From Camillea tinctor (taxonomy: Eukaryota > Ascomycota > Sordariomycetes > Xylariales > Xylariaceae), in contig MU394053.1 of NCBI GenBank assembly GCA_022578605.1, forward strand, positions 62,001 through 126,000: 64,000 nucleotides of DNA, given 5' to 3'. The translations under genes were made by a program, and so were the position numbers. This document shows, piece after piece, positions 11,426 to 24,236 of the stretch (the stretch's first letter is position 1; each line of letters begins with the position of its first letter). Under the pieces are notes generated by a model. The model was given only the letters and a program-made list of their open reading frames with translations. It searched no databases and was not told the origin of the DNA.

Positions 11426-11832
11426 CATGGGGAACAACAGAAACCTAGCACGGTATACTTAGTCCAGAGGCTTTGTATACTTTGTTTCTGTACCTATACC
11501 GTTACTTACTAGGTTAGGAGGGGAGGGAGGGTAACACATCACCCACCCTAGAGGCCTATCCAAGAGTCTCTTGGGTTAAAGAACCCCATTGTATCATGCT
11601 GGAGTCCTCGCCACGGCTATGTAGACAATACCTTTATATTATAGTCAAGCAGGTGGCCATAATAACATTCATGAAATTACCTTAGGTTGGTATTAGTCTA
11701 TCACAGAATACCTTTGCTAGTTACCTTATAAAAGCTATTCACATAAATACCTATTTACCTTTGTATCTATTCCTCTTTTCCCCTAGCTGATCTCTTCCTC
11801 CCTTTCCTCGGACACAGCTCATCCCCTAAATT
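11426..11832. other. intergenic, 3' side of the 11.8-13.5 kb gene
   Basis: About 400 bp without open frames of note. Apart from the SINE border I see no feature. Confidence 0.6.
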
Positions 11833-13506
11833 TCAAACCCCTCCTCTTTCTCTATTTCCTATCCTCACTGACCGACTATTACCACCACCTGTAGTTGCTG
11901 CCGTTATTGCCCGTATCTCCCTCATGATCCCATACAACTTGCGGAAGTGGTACTCGAGGTGGTCGATGCGCGTCCCCGCGCGCTCCTCGAAGGCATCCAT
12001 TGCGGCGCCTATTTCCGCTGCGATCAGATTCGAAAGCTGCGCCTGAGTAATCGTGGTCGTGATCTCGTTTACTGCTGCCCGAGCGCTTGGGCTGTCTCCT
12101 GTATAGGAAGATGGGGATGACTCGATGGGGGACTGGGTGAGGTCTATCATGGGGACATCGTCATTTTCGTTGTCGTCGTTGAGCTGATCACGTATCTCGT
12201 CTGCTCTGCTCTTATCTCTGGGGGTGGTTGATGGTGATGAAGGGGGAATGATGAGATGGGTTGGTCGTGACTGGGATTGAGATTTAGAGCGTGATCGTGT
12301 AGTCATGGTATCCCTTCCTGTTGGAAGAAAAGTAGAGAACGCCTCGATGCTGGGTTGGCCTATCTGTTGTTGCTGCTGCTGTCTCGAACTTTGCTCTTGA
12401 GAAGCAATATGGCCTAGATCTTGTAGTAAGCTTAAGTCCAGGCTCCGCTCGCGGCCCTGTTCTCTTTGCAGGTTGCCCTCATCTGCCATGAGAGACTTAA
12501 GGGTTGAGACAGCCTGCGATAAGGATTTGTCACTTTCGGTCTTAGTTGCTGTATGACAACCTTGTGTGTTTGATTCATAAGCTGCTTGCATTCTGGCATC
12601 CGATGAAGTCTTACAAAAGCTGCTACTAGAAATGGGTGATGAGGTCTGCGCCGCCGCAGTGCCGCTAGTAGGCTGTTGAACAGGGGACGTGTTCTCATAA
12701 GCGTGGCTTTTAGATGGATCATAGAACTGCTCAGGAGTAAGTGCACGCGTCACCGCCAATTGACGTTGTCCTGGAACCCGGGACTCAATCGACTCTATAG
12801 CCTGAACGAGCCGCACGCCTGAGACACGATTCGACTTGCCCTTCCGCGTAGTCTGCATGCGTACGTACTCCATGTTGGACCTTAGTCTGTCGCGGCAGTG
12901 TTTCGTGAATAAATGCTCCTCTTCGGACTCCTCGGGACCAAACACAAGGACAGACGCTGTCCTCATGCTCTCGAGCGCAGTCTGCAGGAGTTTCCGCCCG
13001 GTGATCTGGAGCCAGGCATCGATGGCAATGTCGAGCTTCTCGGACCCTTCGCGATGGGGTGGTATCTGGCCCGTGAGAAGGCATTGCTTACGATCCCGGC
13101 AGACGAACTCGACCCAACATCGCACTTGTGGGGTTGTGTTGTCCCAAGGGAGCTTGCTAGCGATGGTGTCCCAAAACTCGAGAGAGTCATCGCAATCGAG
13201 GTATAGACCCTCGTGTTGGGTGCACAGATCTATCAGCTTGAGTTGCTGGTAAGGCTGCCCAGTGAATAATGATTGCGAGTTGTCAGTCCTCGGCCATGAA
13301 GCAGCCGTGTTTGGTTGAAAAGGCGCCTCATCTACCCTGCTCTGGGCAAGGGGCTATTATCTTCTTAGCTAAGGGGGTCTTTTCTCTCCAAATATGCAGT
13401 GTTGCTCACTAGAATATCGACGCCTGTGCTAGAAGCTAGCGAGCTTCTACATTCTTTGTGAATATCTTGAGAGTTGGGTGGCGTTGAGACTAATTGCTCA
13501 TTCATG
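11833..13506 (-). CDS. unknown protein sharing an N-terminal helical domain with the 6.4-9.9 kb gene
   Basis: The minus-strand frame is open from 13,353 to the stop at 11,833 but has no ATG near its 5' end. An upstream exon fits: 13,506-13,411 (32 codons from ATG), donor GTGAGC, acceptor TAG at 13,356-13,354 (a CAG at 13,344-13,342 also keeps phase 0). This gives about 538 residues. An in-frame ATG at 13,568 is an alternative start. Residues about 65-170 hold a helical domain (QLKLIDLCTQH, then WVEFVCRDRK and DIAIDAWLQI) that parallels the neighbour's N-terminus. The middle is Ser/Gln/Pro-rich with polyglutamine; the C-terminal 60 residues are helical (AMDAFEERAGTRIDHLEYHF), a possible coiled coil. 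Function unknown; nuclear regulatory role is inference. The first-exon model is the least certain part. Confidence 0.65.
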
Positions 13507-15271
13507 ATGTTTTCCACAAACACCGAAACGATATACTTAATAACATACACAGACCCGTAAAACTTCACCAGAAACCAAACCAGTTAGCTGAAGTAATAAT
13601 TATCAGGGTAAACATGTTCTCAAGTTAAAATGATTCGAAGCTCACGTAATCCTAGTCTATAATCTCGAGTATGTCCCGGAGTGAACAAATTCTTGTCGGG
13701 GGATTAAATCTCCAACTTTGGGAAGAGTTACCCGGGAGGAGATCAGAAAATGGGGGAGGGGTCATTCTTATTACCTATTCGCTTGGATGTTCACCACAGT
13801 ACTTACCGAACGATTAGGTACAAGTACACAGTCCACGTTTTACTGGTATGCCCTTTGAAGACTGTCGTCGTCACCTCCCCTATACTGTGTATATATGAAG
13901 AAAAACATCACTCATCCCTGTACAAACGAGATAAGCTGAGGCCTTCGGGATGTGCTTCATTGTTAAGAAAAAAAAATCTTTATATTACAGGGTAGTTCGG
14001 ACAACCGTTAGGATTTAACTAGCTCCTACGTGGTGGACACAAGGTTTATATGGCGGTGGTTAGTTTCTTTTTCTTTTTCAAAAAGCAATTATAAGTGTCG
14101 GTTCTCGTGTTGGTTGGACCGAGTCCACAGTGCCAAAGTACATAACTACATCGTACATCGAACCTGGTTCCCTACTGGAGAAAATGACCGTGCAAACGGC
14201 GGTCTGCATACATTTCAACAGTCATCTTGGTCGAAAGCCATGAAAATGGGGTATTGCCTTTTGTAGGTACGTGTACGTACGTACGAAATAAAAGAAAAAA
14301 ACATAATAACAAAAAACAAAAGGGTGGAGACTGGTATATTCAAGTGTCTCTAATGAGGGAACTATCTAGTTGAAAGGTTGAAAGCGTTGCCAACCTTTTT
14401 ATAGTCCCCATATGAGATGACTAAGGCCATTGAGATGACTAAGGCTATGGAGCCCTTAGTCATCATCACCTATGATACAACCAACAATTATTAACTAAAA
14501 AATAACAATATATATTAAGCATATGCTATATAAAGCAGGCTTTATATAGAGGTATGTAAAAACGGAAGTTTTTTTACTACTACCGAGCTTTTTATCGGAA
14601 AAGTAACAATTTCTCGTTTTTACCCTTACGGAGCTTTTTTCTACCACCACCGAGCTGATACCCGACCAAGATAAGGACCTAAAAGTTTATGCTTAATACT
14701 GCCACAATTCCGCCTACTACATGGCAGCTGTGACAGATACCAGAATCTCACATTTCCCCAGGGGCCAAGATGCCCAGATCGGGAGCAACGTTTCATGACG
14801 TGATGTACTTTTATGTGATGGTGGGGAAATGTTTTTCAATGCATCAGCGACTTGGTCGATTCTTAGAGGTATAGTTGAAGCCGCAGCAAGGAGACCGGGG
14901 CGTATGTCGTTGTTCGGATTATACTATCGTGAGTTCTAGGCACTCGCTGGATCACTTAAAGCATATGTCGGTCGCGCACAGAATTCATGAACGGAACAGT
15001 CTCGCAATCTTGAATGACTTTGACCTACGAACTCAAGGTCAGGTTTAGAGTACCAGCATTTAGAATGTTACTCGTGTGAGTTTATTTTACCATCTGGTGC
15101 ACTTCTTCATGACCTAGCGTGACGGATGGATAGATATATCTGGCACCTAATAGAACAATGTGTTTCTCCTAAGGCCTATGCCAGGTACTCTCTCTGCTCC
15201 ACGGGTATTGGGTGGGTAGTCTGGCCTAGTCTATGATTATGATACATCCTCATTCTCATCCCAATGTTCAT
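13507..15271. other. intergenic, palindrome-rich, no supported gene
   Basis: About 1.8 kb between two minus-strand genes. Small open frames at 13,750-13,995 and 14,030-14,266 have no family features. The section 14,370-14,700 is AT-rich, with inverted repeats and recurring GAGCTTTTT words; it looks like a relic of an element rather than a gene. Confidence 0.5.
14373..14549. repeat. cluster of perfect inverted repeats
   Basis: Four arrangements lie within 180 bp. AAAGGTTG (14,373-14,380) pairs with CAACCTTT (14,391-14,398). GATGACTAAGG occurs twice as a direct repeat (14,416-14,426 and 14,434-14,444), and its reverse complement CCTTAGTCATC is at 14,454-14,464, making an 11-bp hairpin stem. 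CTATATAAAGC (14,526-14,536) pairs with GCTTTATATAG (14,539-14,549) across a 2-nt gap. No gene overlaps them. Confidence 0.8.
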
Positions 15272-17151
15272 CTAATGCCTCTCCCGTCTGCGTGGTGCTG
15301 CCCGTATAATGTCGTCCACTCTTAGAAGAAGCTGTCTAGGTTAGTCTCACAGTAACATCATTTGGGGGGGGGGGCGTCTTACCTCTGCTGCTTCACTCGC
15401 TGATGAAACGACTGCCTTCTTCAACTTGTAGCTCTCGATTACTCCGAGATCCCTCATATCGCAGATCCCTCCACCAGGGGTCATTAGATCCAAGCCATAA
15501 GTCGACATGCCGTCATAAATAGCCTTCCGTAGCCGGGCAATAAGATCGCTCGAGTCCAGACCAGCATTGTCCGCGAGAATGGTTGGTAACTGGCGCAGAG
15601 CAATGGCGAACGAAGACACGGCCATTTGCTTCTTGCCCTCCACCCGAGTTGCGGCGCCCTCAACCGCCTTAGCCATTAGCATCTCAGCGCAGCCGCCACC
15701 AAGAGTTGTCCTGGGCTCTTTTACAGTCTGGGACAGTACAGCCAGGGCATCATGAAGCGAGCGCTCGGCTTCGTCGAGAAGTTGGTCGGTGGCACCCCGC
15801 AGGACAATAGTACAAGCCTGCCCCGCCGCAACGCCAGAGAACTTAATGAGGGTGTCCTCACCAATGATAACTTCCTCAATCAGGTCGCAGTGGCCCAGCT
15901 TCACCTGCTCGGGATGGTCGAAGGTAGATGTGATCTCACCGCCGGTGACTAGGGCTAGGCGCTCAATACCGTCGAAATCGGCGTGCTCGATGGACATGAT
16001 GCCAGCATCAGTGAAGAGCTGTTCAGGCCAGTTGTAGATCAACTGACGGTTAATAAAACAGTTGATCCCGTGGGCCTTGATCTTATCGACCTTGGCCTTC
16101 ATCTTCTCCTTCTCAGCCTTCTCTAGCTCGGCCAACTTGCTCGTGGAGCCAACCTTGACCCGTGCACCGAAGATCTTGATCTTGTCCGTGTCCATAGAGG
16201 TATTAGCCACCAGTATCTTGGCCTTCTCTAGCCGCTTTGGCTGGTTTACACCAATCTTCTTGTCTAGGATGAAGCCTTCGTCTAGGTACGAGTCGCTCAG
16301 CTTCCCACCGGCCTTCTTGATTATTTGAATATGGCTGAGATCGGAGGAGCCCTTGAGGCGCAGGACAGCGTCGACGGCAAGGCGAGAGAACAGATCACGG
16401 TCTTGAGCCAAGACCTTGGAGCTCAGAGTAGTACGTGCAATCGCGATCAGGTCCTTCTTGAAGGCCTCGGGGTTCTTGCTGTGATCGACGGCTGAGCCTT
16501 CTAGGGCTTGTAGAGCAGCCTGGCTCGCTATGCGGTACCCTTCGATGATGGTCTGGGGATGTATCTTCTTATCGACCAGCTTTTCGGCTTCACGGAGGAG
16601 CTCTGCAGCTAAAACGGCAACTGAGGTGGTTCCGTCGCCCACCTCGTCGTCCTGGACTTTGGATATGTTGACGAGGACCTTGGCGGCGGCATTGTCGAGG
16701 GCGATGGATTTGAGAATGGTGGCACCGTCGTTGGTAACCATAATTTCGGCGGTAGAACTAAGCAGGACACCATCCTCATCGTCGTCAGTTAGCGGCTGGG
16801 CTTATGATGACCTGACATAGAAAGGGGGAGAAGAGGGGGGGATATATGTAGGTGGAGACATACGCGGATTGTAATATCTTGTCCATGCCCTTAGGACCTA
16901 GTGTGCTCTTCACCAGATCACCGACGGCGATGGCACCGACGAAGGCAGCGAGACGGGCATTCTCTCCCTTCTCCTCTGTTGTGCCTTCGTCAAAGATTTG
17001 AGTGGGACTGAAAGACGACTATGACAGAGAAAACAAAATAGTTAGCAAAGAACATCTAGTATTAGATATATATAGATAAATATATATATATTTATATTTA
17101 TATATATGCCTATCAGTATAATAAAAAGGAGTGAAGGAATGGAATTACCAT
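15272..17151 (-). CDS. CCT2: chaperonin CCT/TRiC subunit beta
   Basis: Subunit of the cytosolic group II chaperonin ring that folds actin, tubulin and other proteins using ATP. Four exons on the minus strand: 17151-17149 (only the ATG), 17018-16864, 16757-15383 and 15331-15272, giving 530 residues, the normal family length. The family ATP-site motifs [16 protein letters not shown] and GDGTTSV are intact, and [14 protein letters not shown] lies near the C-terminus. The strings [15 protein letters not shown] and [16 protein letters not shown] are typical of beta rather than other CCT subunits. The last exon supplies the conserved end ([16 protein letters not shown]). The final intron is 51 nt and carries a run of 12 G on the plus strand. 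The gene diverges from eIF3b across a 1.4-kb shared intergenic region. Confidence 0.97.
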
Positions 17152-17700
17152 TATGAGCTTCGCGATAATCTATAGAGCAGGTTTCTTAGAATAGAGGCTC
17201 GTTCGAATGCTGCTGGCTGTTCGTCTCTCTAATAATAACAAGCCTGGGCGCAAGAGAAGCTCGAAATAATTATTTGGTTTGGTTTGGTTTGGTTAGGTAG
17301 TGCTAGTAGATGGTACGCATGTACCTACCATAGATTCATTAGGTAAGCTGAGGTATAGTGGGGCACTCCCGCTGTGAGATGGACCCCATCTACTACCTAC
17401 TCTGTACTATGTATGTAGTCCATGTAAGTACCTAAGGAAGTACCTGAGTACATAGTTACATACATATATCCCCTAGCTGCCTACATAGTAGCCTCAGGCT
17501 GTGTTTTACCGCGGGGTGCACGCGGGGCAGATCAAAAATTTATATTTACAGATGAGATCTTAAATATTTCTACCTATTCTCCAATTGTAATATTAGATAA
17601 AGCTGTAAATATATTAGTTATAACTTCATATACCTTAAAAGGGGTGTTTTCTTCTTCGTCTTCTTCGTCTTCTTTTCTTCTTCTCTTCTTTTTTCTTTTC

Positions 17701-17721
17701 GAATTTCGAATTTCGAATTTC
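17701..17721. repeat. triple tandem GAATTTC heptamer
   Basis: GAATTTC is repeated three times without interruption; the phase produces alternating GAA and TTC. This resembles a heat-shock element but the spacing is one base short of the canonical two-nucleotide gap, so factor binding is uncertain. It lies 550 bp upstream of the CCT2 start. Confidence 0.6.
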
Positions 17722-18021
17722 CAGTATAAGTATAATGAATTCTTGTAAGGTTTACCTGTGCATCTTCAGGTTCAACTTACAACTACACGTCAGGTTAGCT
17801 TCATCCAAGACCTTTCCCACTATCAACAGTACTGTACTACTAGTATAGATGTAGTGTACATAAGTACATAAGTAAGTACTTAAGTAGCAATTGCTAGAGC
17901 TGTCGGAAGAACCTTGAAACCCGGATCTTATCGGTGGATGCTCCCCTGCTCGGTAGCCAATAAAAAGCTACAATACATTTTTATCAATAGTGGGGGGGTT
18001 TTAGACTCTAAGCGGACCATC

Positions 18022-18045
18022 CACACAAACACACACACACACACA
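18022..18045. repeat. (CA)n microsatellite
   Basis: CA dinucleotide run with one AA interruption, about 500 bp upstream of the eIF3b ATG; non-coding. Confidence 0.85.
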
Positions 18046-18540
18046 TCAAATTTTTGTATTTTGTGCGTGGGCATGTGAGAAAAAGGAACAAAGTTAGGGA
18101 AGTAGTAAGGAAAGGAAAAAAAAAAAGTTAATTTACAGGCCTATAAACGCAAACCAACCAATTAGAAGGCTTCTAGGCATTTTTTTACCCAAGATTCTTT
18201 CTCGCCCATCCCCCATCTCCCATTCCCCTCCCCCTCCCTCTGCACTCCATACTGCGAGGCCTTCCTATACCATTCTTCAATTCTCTACCTCAGCCTTTCC
18301 CGGCTCAAGTTATTTCAATTGAGGAACAACTTTGATACCAGGTAATCGGCAAAAAGGGTTACTTAGGTTACTTGGCACATACCCACAACATCGTCAGGTT
18401 TTAAGAAAACAAACCACCGCCGCGTTCTTTTAACTCGATAAAGACAACGCCAACAACGACGCCACTACTATTATATTAGACATAGATTCTGCCAAATATT
18501 TCAACCAGGAAAGAATACAACTAAATTCCATCTACCCAAC

Positions 18541-20941
18541 ATGGCGCCCTCTTTCGATCACCTGCGCGACGCTGACGTCGACGAGGATGACTACGATGAA
18601 GATGAGATCGATATCTCCGACTTGCGCGAGAAGTACGAGGTTCAGTTAGAGCAGGGCTACGACACATTCGTTGTCGTTGATGGCCTGCCTGAGGTCACCG
18701 AGGAACAGAAGCCCAAGCTTGTCAAGTTCCTGTTGAAGAAGCTAAATTCGGTTGGCAAGACGAGGGAGGATTTGATCTTCATGCCTATGGGAGATGATGG
18801 CAAGTCTTTGAGGTAACTTGAAAAAAGAGAAAAAGAAAAAAGAAAAAACTTGCATCTTGTTCCTCATTTCAATATTGACATAATTGTTGTAGATTTGCAT
18901 TTGTCGAGTTCCAATCCCCCGCCGAGGCCGCCGCCGCCGTTAGGCAGTTGGACCAGGTCCCCCTCGACAAGAGGCACACCCTTAGAGTGAACAAGATGAC
19001 CGATATTGACCGGTATGGCCGAGAGGGACGGGTCGATGAAAACTACGTGCCTCCCCAGATCGAGGAGTTCACCGAGAAGGAGCACTTGCGCTCGTTCCTT
19101 GCCGACCCGAGCGGTAGAGGTCGGGATCAGTTCGCCATGTACCGTGGTGACACCGTTGGTATCTTTTGGAACAACGAAAAGGACACCCCGGAGAACATCG
19201 TTGACCGCCAGCACTGGACAGAGAGCTTTGTGCAATGGTCTCCCCTAGGAACTTTCCTGGTCTCTGTTCACCAGCAAGGTGTTCAACTCTGGGGTGGCGC
19301 ATCCTGGTCTCGCCAGAAGCGATTCGCGCATCCTTTTGTCAACATGCTGGATTTCTCCCCGAATGAGAAGTACATTGTAACTTGGTCGAACAGGCCAATC
19401 TCGATACCCGACGAGGGCCATCCTCAACTCTCACTGGATGAAGATGGCAAAAACTACGTTATCTGGGATGTCGAGACCGCCAAGCCCCTGAGATCCTTTG
19501 CCAACCTTGACGCACCGGCTGCCAGTGATGGCGCCGTCAAGCCCCAGAAGTTTCCCTGGCCAGCTTTCAAATGGTCTGCCGACGACAAGTACGTTGCCCG
19601 TCTCACGCAGGGTTCCTCCATTTCGGTATATGAGTTGCCTCGAATGGGTCTTCTCGACAAGACTACGGTCAAGATAGAAGGTGTTATGGACTTTGAGTGG
19701 GCACCCGCGACACCGCAAAGAGAAGGCGTGAAACAGTACGAGCAGCTATTTTGCTACTGGACACCTGAGATCGGTAGCAACCCTGCCAAGGTTGGCTTGA
19801 TGAGCATTCCCTCGAAGCAAATTGTTCGGACCTTGAATCTCTTCAGCGTTAGTGATGCGAAGCTGCACTGGCAATCCGATGCTACCTATCTCTCCGTTAA
19901 GGTAGACCGTCATTCGAAATCCAAGAAGTCGCAAGCGACTACCCTAGAGATCTTCCGCATTAAGGAGAAGGGTGTGCCCGTCGAAGTCGTCGATACCATC
20001 AAGGATACTGTCATCAACTTCGCATGGGAGCCCAAGGGAGACCGATTTGTTCTCATCACGACCACGGAGCCAGCTGGGCCTACCGCTGTCGCTCCTAAGA
20101 CGTCGGTTTCGTTTTTCTGCCCCGAAAAGGCCAAGGGCTCAGCAGTTGGTAACTTCAAGCACCTGCGAACACTGGACAAAAAGAACAGCAATGCCATTTA
20201 CTGGTCGCCCAAGGGCCGTTTCGTCGTTGTTGCTACTGTTGCCAACCAACAAAGCTCAGATCTTGACTTCTTCGACCTCGATTTTGAAGGCGAGAAGCCG
20301 GAGAGTGACAAGGATCTTACGGCTAACCTGCAACTTATGAACACGGCAGATCATTATGGTGTAACTGATGTCCAGTGGGATCCTTCAGGTCGATTTGTCG
20401 CTACTTGGGCATCTGTCTGGAAACACGCGGTACGTCCTCTCGCTCTTTCTCTTTCTCTTCTTCTTCTCAAATTTCCTTATCGAAATTTGCTACTATCATG
20501 ATGTTACTATGCACTAATATAGTTGTACAGATGGAGAATGGCTACCATATCTACGATTTCAAGGGTGAACAACTACGGGAGGAGCATATTGAAAAGTTCC
20601 GACAATGGTTGTGGAGACCTAGACCGGCCACTCTTCTTACGAAGGATGAGCAGAAGCAAGTTCGCAAGAACCTTCGCGAGTACTCCAAGCAATTCGAGCA
20701 AGAAGATGCGGAACGTGGAGCATCTGCCGACTTGGCAGTGGTGGAGGCCCGAAGACGACTACTCGACGAATGGTTGGCATGGCGCGCTTCGGTGGAAGAG
20801 GAGCTGGTAGAGGACAGGCTCGACCGTGGCCTACCGGAGAAGCCGGAAACTGCTACCAAGCTGCCCGAGGATGGCGAGGAACAAGTCATCGAGGAGATCG
20901 TGGAGGAGGTGCTGGAGGAGAACGAAGAGATCGTCCCCTGA
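18541..20941 (+). CDS. PRT1: eukaryotic translation initiation factor 3 subunit B
   Basis: Core scaffold of eIF3, which binds the 40S subunit and organises eIF3a, g, i and j. Three exons: 18541-18812, 18893-20429 and 20531-20941, giving 739 residues, usual for filamentous fungi. Acidic N-terminus, then an RRM at about 38-125 (VVVDGLP as RNP2-like; FAFVEFQS as RNP1-like, split by the first intron). Residues about 145-590 contain repeated WD/beta-propeller blades with eIF3b hallmarks such as [21 protein letters not shown] and [11 protein letters not shown]. The C-terminal helices ([25 protein letters not shown]) are the eIF3i/g-binding region, and the tail is very acidic. Both introns follow GT-AG and preserve phase. 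The first exon ends within the RRM. Shares its upstream region with CCT2. Confidence 0.97.
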
Positions 20942-23900
20942 TTTAGTACGCTGAAATAGGATTTTCTGGCAACGGGCGGCGTTCTGTGTATAGCATATAG
21001 TAAAACCTGCTTCGGTGTCGATCAAGACGACATTTAAGACGAGCAACGAACTGGGGTCGAGGATAAGAGAGGGCAAAAAAAAAAAAAACCAGCATATTGA
21101 TTGACACAAGGATTCGATGCACTGTCTGCTCTGTATGACCTACTGTCGTGTAATACCCCGCCTGCTTCGTGTTCAAGTTGTTCAAGCAGATGATTTAGTC
21201 ATGTGTATAGGTGCACTTGTGGTCATCGTGGTCTTGATGATTGAAGCATTGATGATCTTCTGATCTGCCTACTTATATGCACCTAGCTCCGGACCCCAGG
21301 GTTTTAGTCAAGAGCTGATATCTTGCTTTAGCCTGGGCCAAGTTACGGAATTAGCTTACATACGAGAGAGGGGAGGAGGGGGGAGAAATGAGGAGTCGGG
21401 AGAGTTCTTAAACAGGTTCATGAGAGATAGCGAATGAAAGAGATACTAAAAATATCGGTGTTTTGGCCTGCAGCGCATCTTGATGGAATCAAGATCTTCT
21501 GGTGGTCCTTGCCAAGTTTTTCTAGAAATAGCTTAGTGGTAAGCAAGACATTCACATGGATCGGGGAGCTTAAACATGGGATTACATGCCAATTTCCGAG
21601 GCCTGTCTAGACTGTGTGTTGTCTACAAGGTAACAAGGTATGTATGTATGCGTAATGCGTACATACTATGTAGTAAAGGGACTTTGGTTTATTTACTACT
21701 ATTACAACAACTACCTACATTAGGTTGCTGCATATTACACCACCACTTATAATACAACGGGACCAGAAATCATTTTTTTTTATACACTACTATGTATCGG
21801 TCATGAGGGATATACATACTAATAGTACCTAGGTTGATGGTAGGTAGGTAAATAAATAAATAAATCAATAGAGTAAGGGACTTTGGATAGGGTCGTCTGA
21901 CGACCAAAGAGTCCTGCACTACACGTTAGATAGGTTTAGCATTGTCTTGTACCTAAAATTCCCAACCACCGTCAACGGCCAATGGATCAGTTCATCAGCC
22001 AAAACCTACCCAATCCTGTCCAGTGCCAACCCTACCAGGGACTTAGCCCCCTCCTCCTCCTCCTCCCATCGAACTGCGTCTGGGCGCCAGGCACCTCTCT
22101 TCACAGGGTTTTTTTCGCGGTCTGTGGTAAGCAGAGTAAAGCTTTGCAACTGTCTAGGTTACTACCTGTCTGTTGTTTGGTATAATTCAATGCTGCACCT
22201 AAAAGAGATTGGCTTTACCTTACCTTACCTCCTCACCTTGCCTCTTTTTTTTTTGACATCAGGTCAGGTCATGCAGGACTTTCTAGGTTATGTATGCGTT
22301 ATGTACCTCACTTACACCCCCCTACCTAGGTAGCATCCCATTCTGAACTACCGCCGCATCCTACCACTCATTATCTAGTATATGTCACGGTGGGGCACAG
22401 GTCATGGGAATGGTAGGTAGGTAGGTAAGTAATGTAGTAGTAAATACACATAGGTTATGCTTTTTCTTTCAACATTTGGTACTTACTTAAGTCTTAAATA
22501 TGTGTAGCTATATTTATATACATGATTGACAGATCGATCATCGTAGTAGTAGTGCAAACAAAAACAACAAAAGTTAGGTACACTCTAAATTGGTGTAGGG
22601 GAATAGTCTACCCAAAAAAAGAAATATTGGCCTAGAGATAGAAAAGTGCTAGCATACAAGAAGAACAAGAGCTGATAGAAATCTAGGGTTGGGAAGTGTT
22701 TTAGAGAGAAAAAAAGGTTACAGGGGCGTGAAAGCGAGAATATTGGTCCCAATTATAATTACAATTGGTCGAATAGCCGCTCATAACCTAATGTCGAAAG
22801 GACTCTGATTGGCTAGTATCATTAAATTGTCCTTCTAGAGTGACCCCTCCTCTCCTTTTTTTTTTTTCTCTCCCCCTTCTTTCCCTCCCAATTGATCCAA
22901 GCACCCACCGCCCCAACCGAGCCCAGCTAATCTCGATTCGCGTCCCTAGGACGAACTTTCTAGGGGAGGGGGAGTTTATCCAGGGGGCGGCTTGTACACT
23001 AAAGAGAGTTCTAATAGCACTGACCTACTTAGCTTAGCTAAATGGTTACCTACTTCCCACTTTCCACAGGGCTTACATAGACATTTGGCGATCCTAGTCT
23101 TTTTTTTTTTTCTTCTTCCTGATATTCAACTCTTTCTCTCTCTCCCTCTTACTCGCTTCTTTTTTTTTCACCATACACTTTCTATCCTCTCGTCATTCAT
23201 TCCTGATTGTCTGTGTGTTTTTTTCTTTTTCTTTTTATCTTTGCTCCATTCATTCATCCATTCGTTCTATTATAACTTACTTTCGAATGAATAGCACTGA
23301 TATTATTCGTCCTCTCTTTTAAACATAGAAACCAATCAATCGTCGTTCGTTTTTTCGTGTACATCCACACACTCACACTCATATACACTCGCTCCAGTAC
23401 AGTACAATACAATACAATCCAACACAACACAGCCCAATCCAGTCACACTCGTTTTTCTAGTCAATCTAGAGAAAATTCAGAATCATCACTCAATTAGCTG
23501 GTCTCTACGTGCTCTATACGCCAACCGTCGAACCCCTCTCGCTCCACTCATCGGCATCACAAATCCAAGAGGAACATATCGCCTGAACATTCCTTACATA
23601 CGAAACACACCATATGCTGGGGTCTTATCTTTGTTAATGTCACTTCGTCCGTTGTATAATATTACGCCGGCGGATCCGTTCTGAAACATTGACATCTCGA
23701 CTCTTGTTATCGTCACCTGCGGTACGGTACAACACAATCGGCCTTCAACATACAGTTAATCCTATGTTCGTTAGCTTCAGACTGTGCACATAAGAAACTC
23801 TACCCTTCAATGCTATAGCCCTAGATCGATTGCTACAGCTTCTCAATTTTTAATTCTATTTACTTTTTGTTCAACTGTGGGCAGCTCCGAGCTATCCTGC

Positions 23901-24236
23901 CTATACTCCTCCATCTCGGCTCGATATTATCTAAGGGGGTGCTATTTCCAGGATCGTGAGACACTCCTTGCAAAGCTTACCTGGGTCACAGCAACGCCGC
24001 CGTTGTAGATCAGGAGCTTCTGAGAGGCATTGGCAACGTTGAAACACATTCAGATTGCTCTGATTCGTCCTTGAATCCTTCAGGCCTAGAAACGTCCCGT
24101 CTATCCCGTCATCTTGGGCATAAGATAGGCACCTGGAGAAGAAGTCTATTTACACGCTTGGCCGACCAAGCCGTCATCTCTTATATCACCAGCGCCACCC
24201 AAAACACCATACCAGACCAAGTACTCCAGAAATCCC
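20942..24236. other. intergenic and probable long 5' leader of the TBC gene
   Basis: 3.3 kb without a convincing gene. The first half has TACCTA/TAGGTA words and AAAT repeats (about 21,848-21,865). From about 22,840 the plus strand is strongly CT-rich with several T-runs, like a fungal promoter and leader for the TBC gene. Short frames at 21,947-22,333, 22,840-23,294 and 23,784-24,008 lack family features; the last could be upstream ORFs. Confidence 0.55.

Larger units (their letters stand above)
17152..18540. promoter_or_regulatory. divergent intergenic region between CCT2 and eIF3b
   Basis: 1.4 kb holding both promoters. Features: an AT-rich island at about 17,525-17,640, a long TTC/TCT pyrimidine tract at 17,648-17,698, three tandem GAATTTC units, a CA microsatellite, and CT-rich sequence just before the eIF3b start. 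No open frame of note. Confidence 0.6.
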
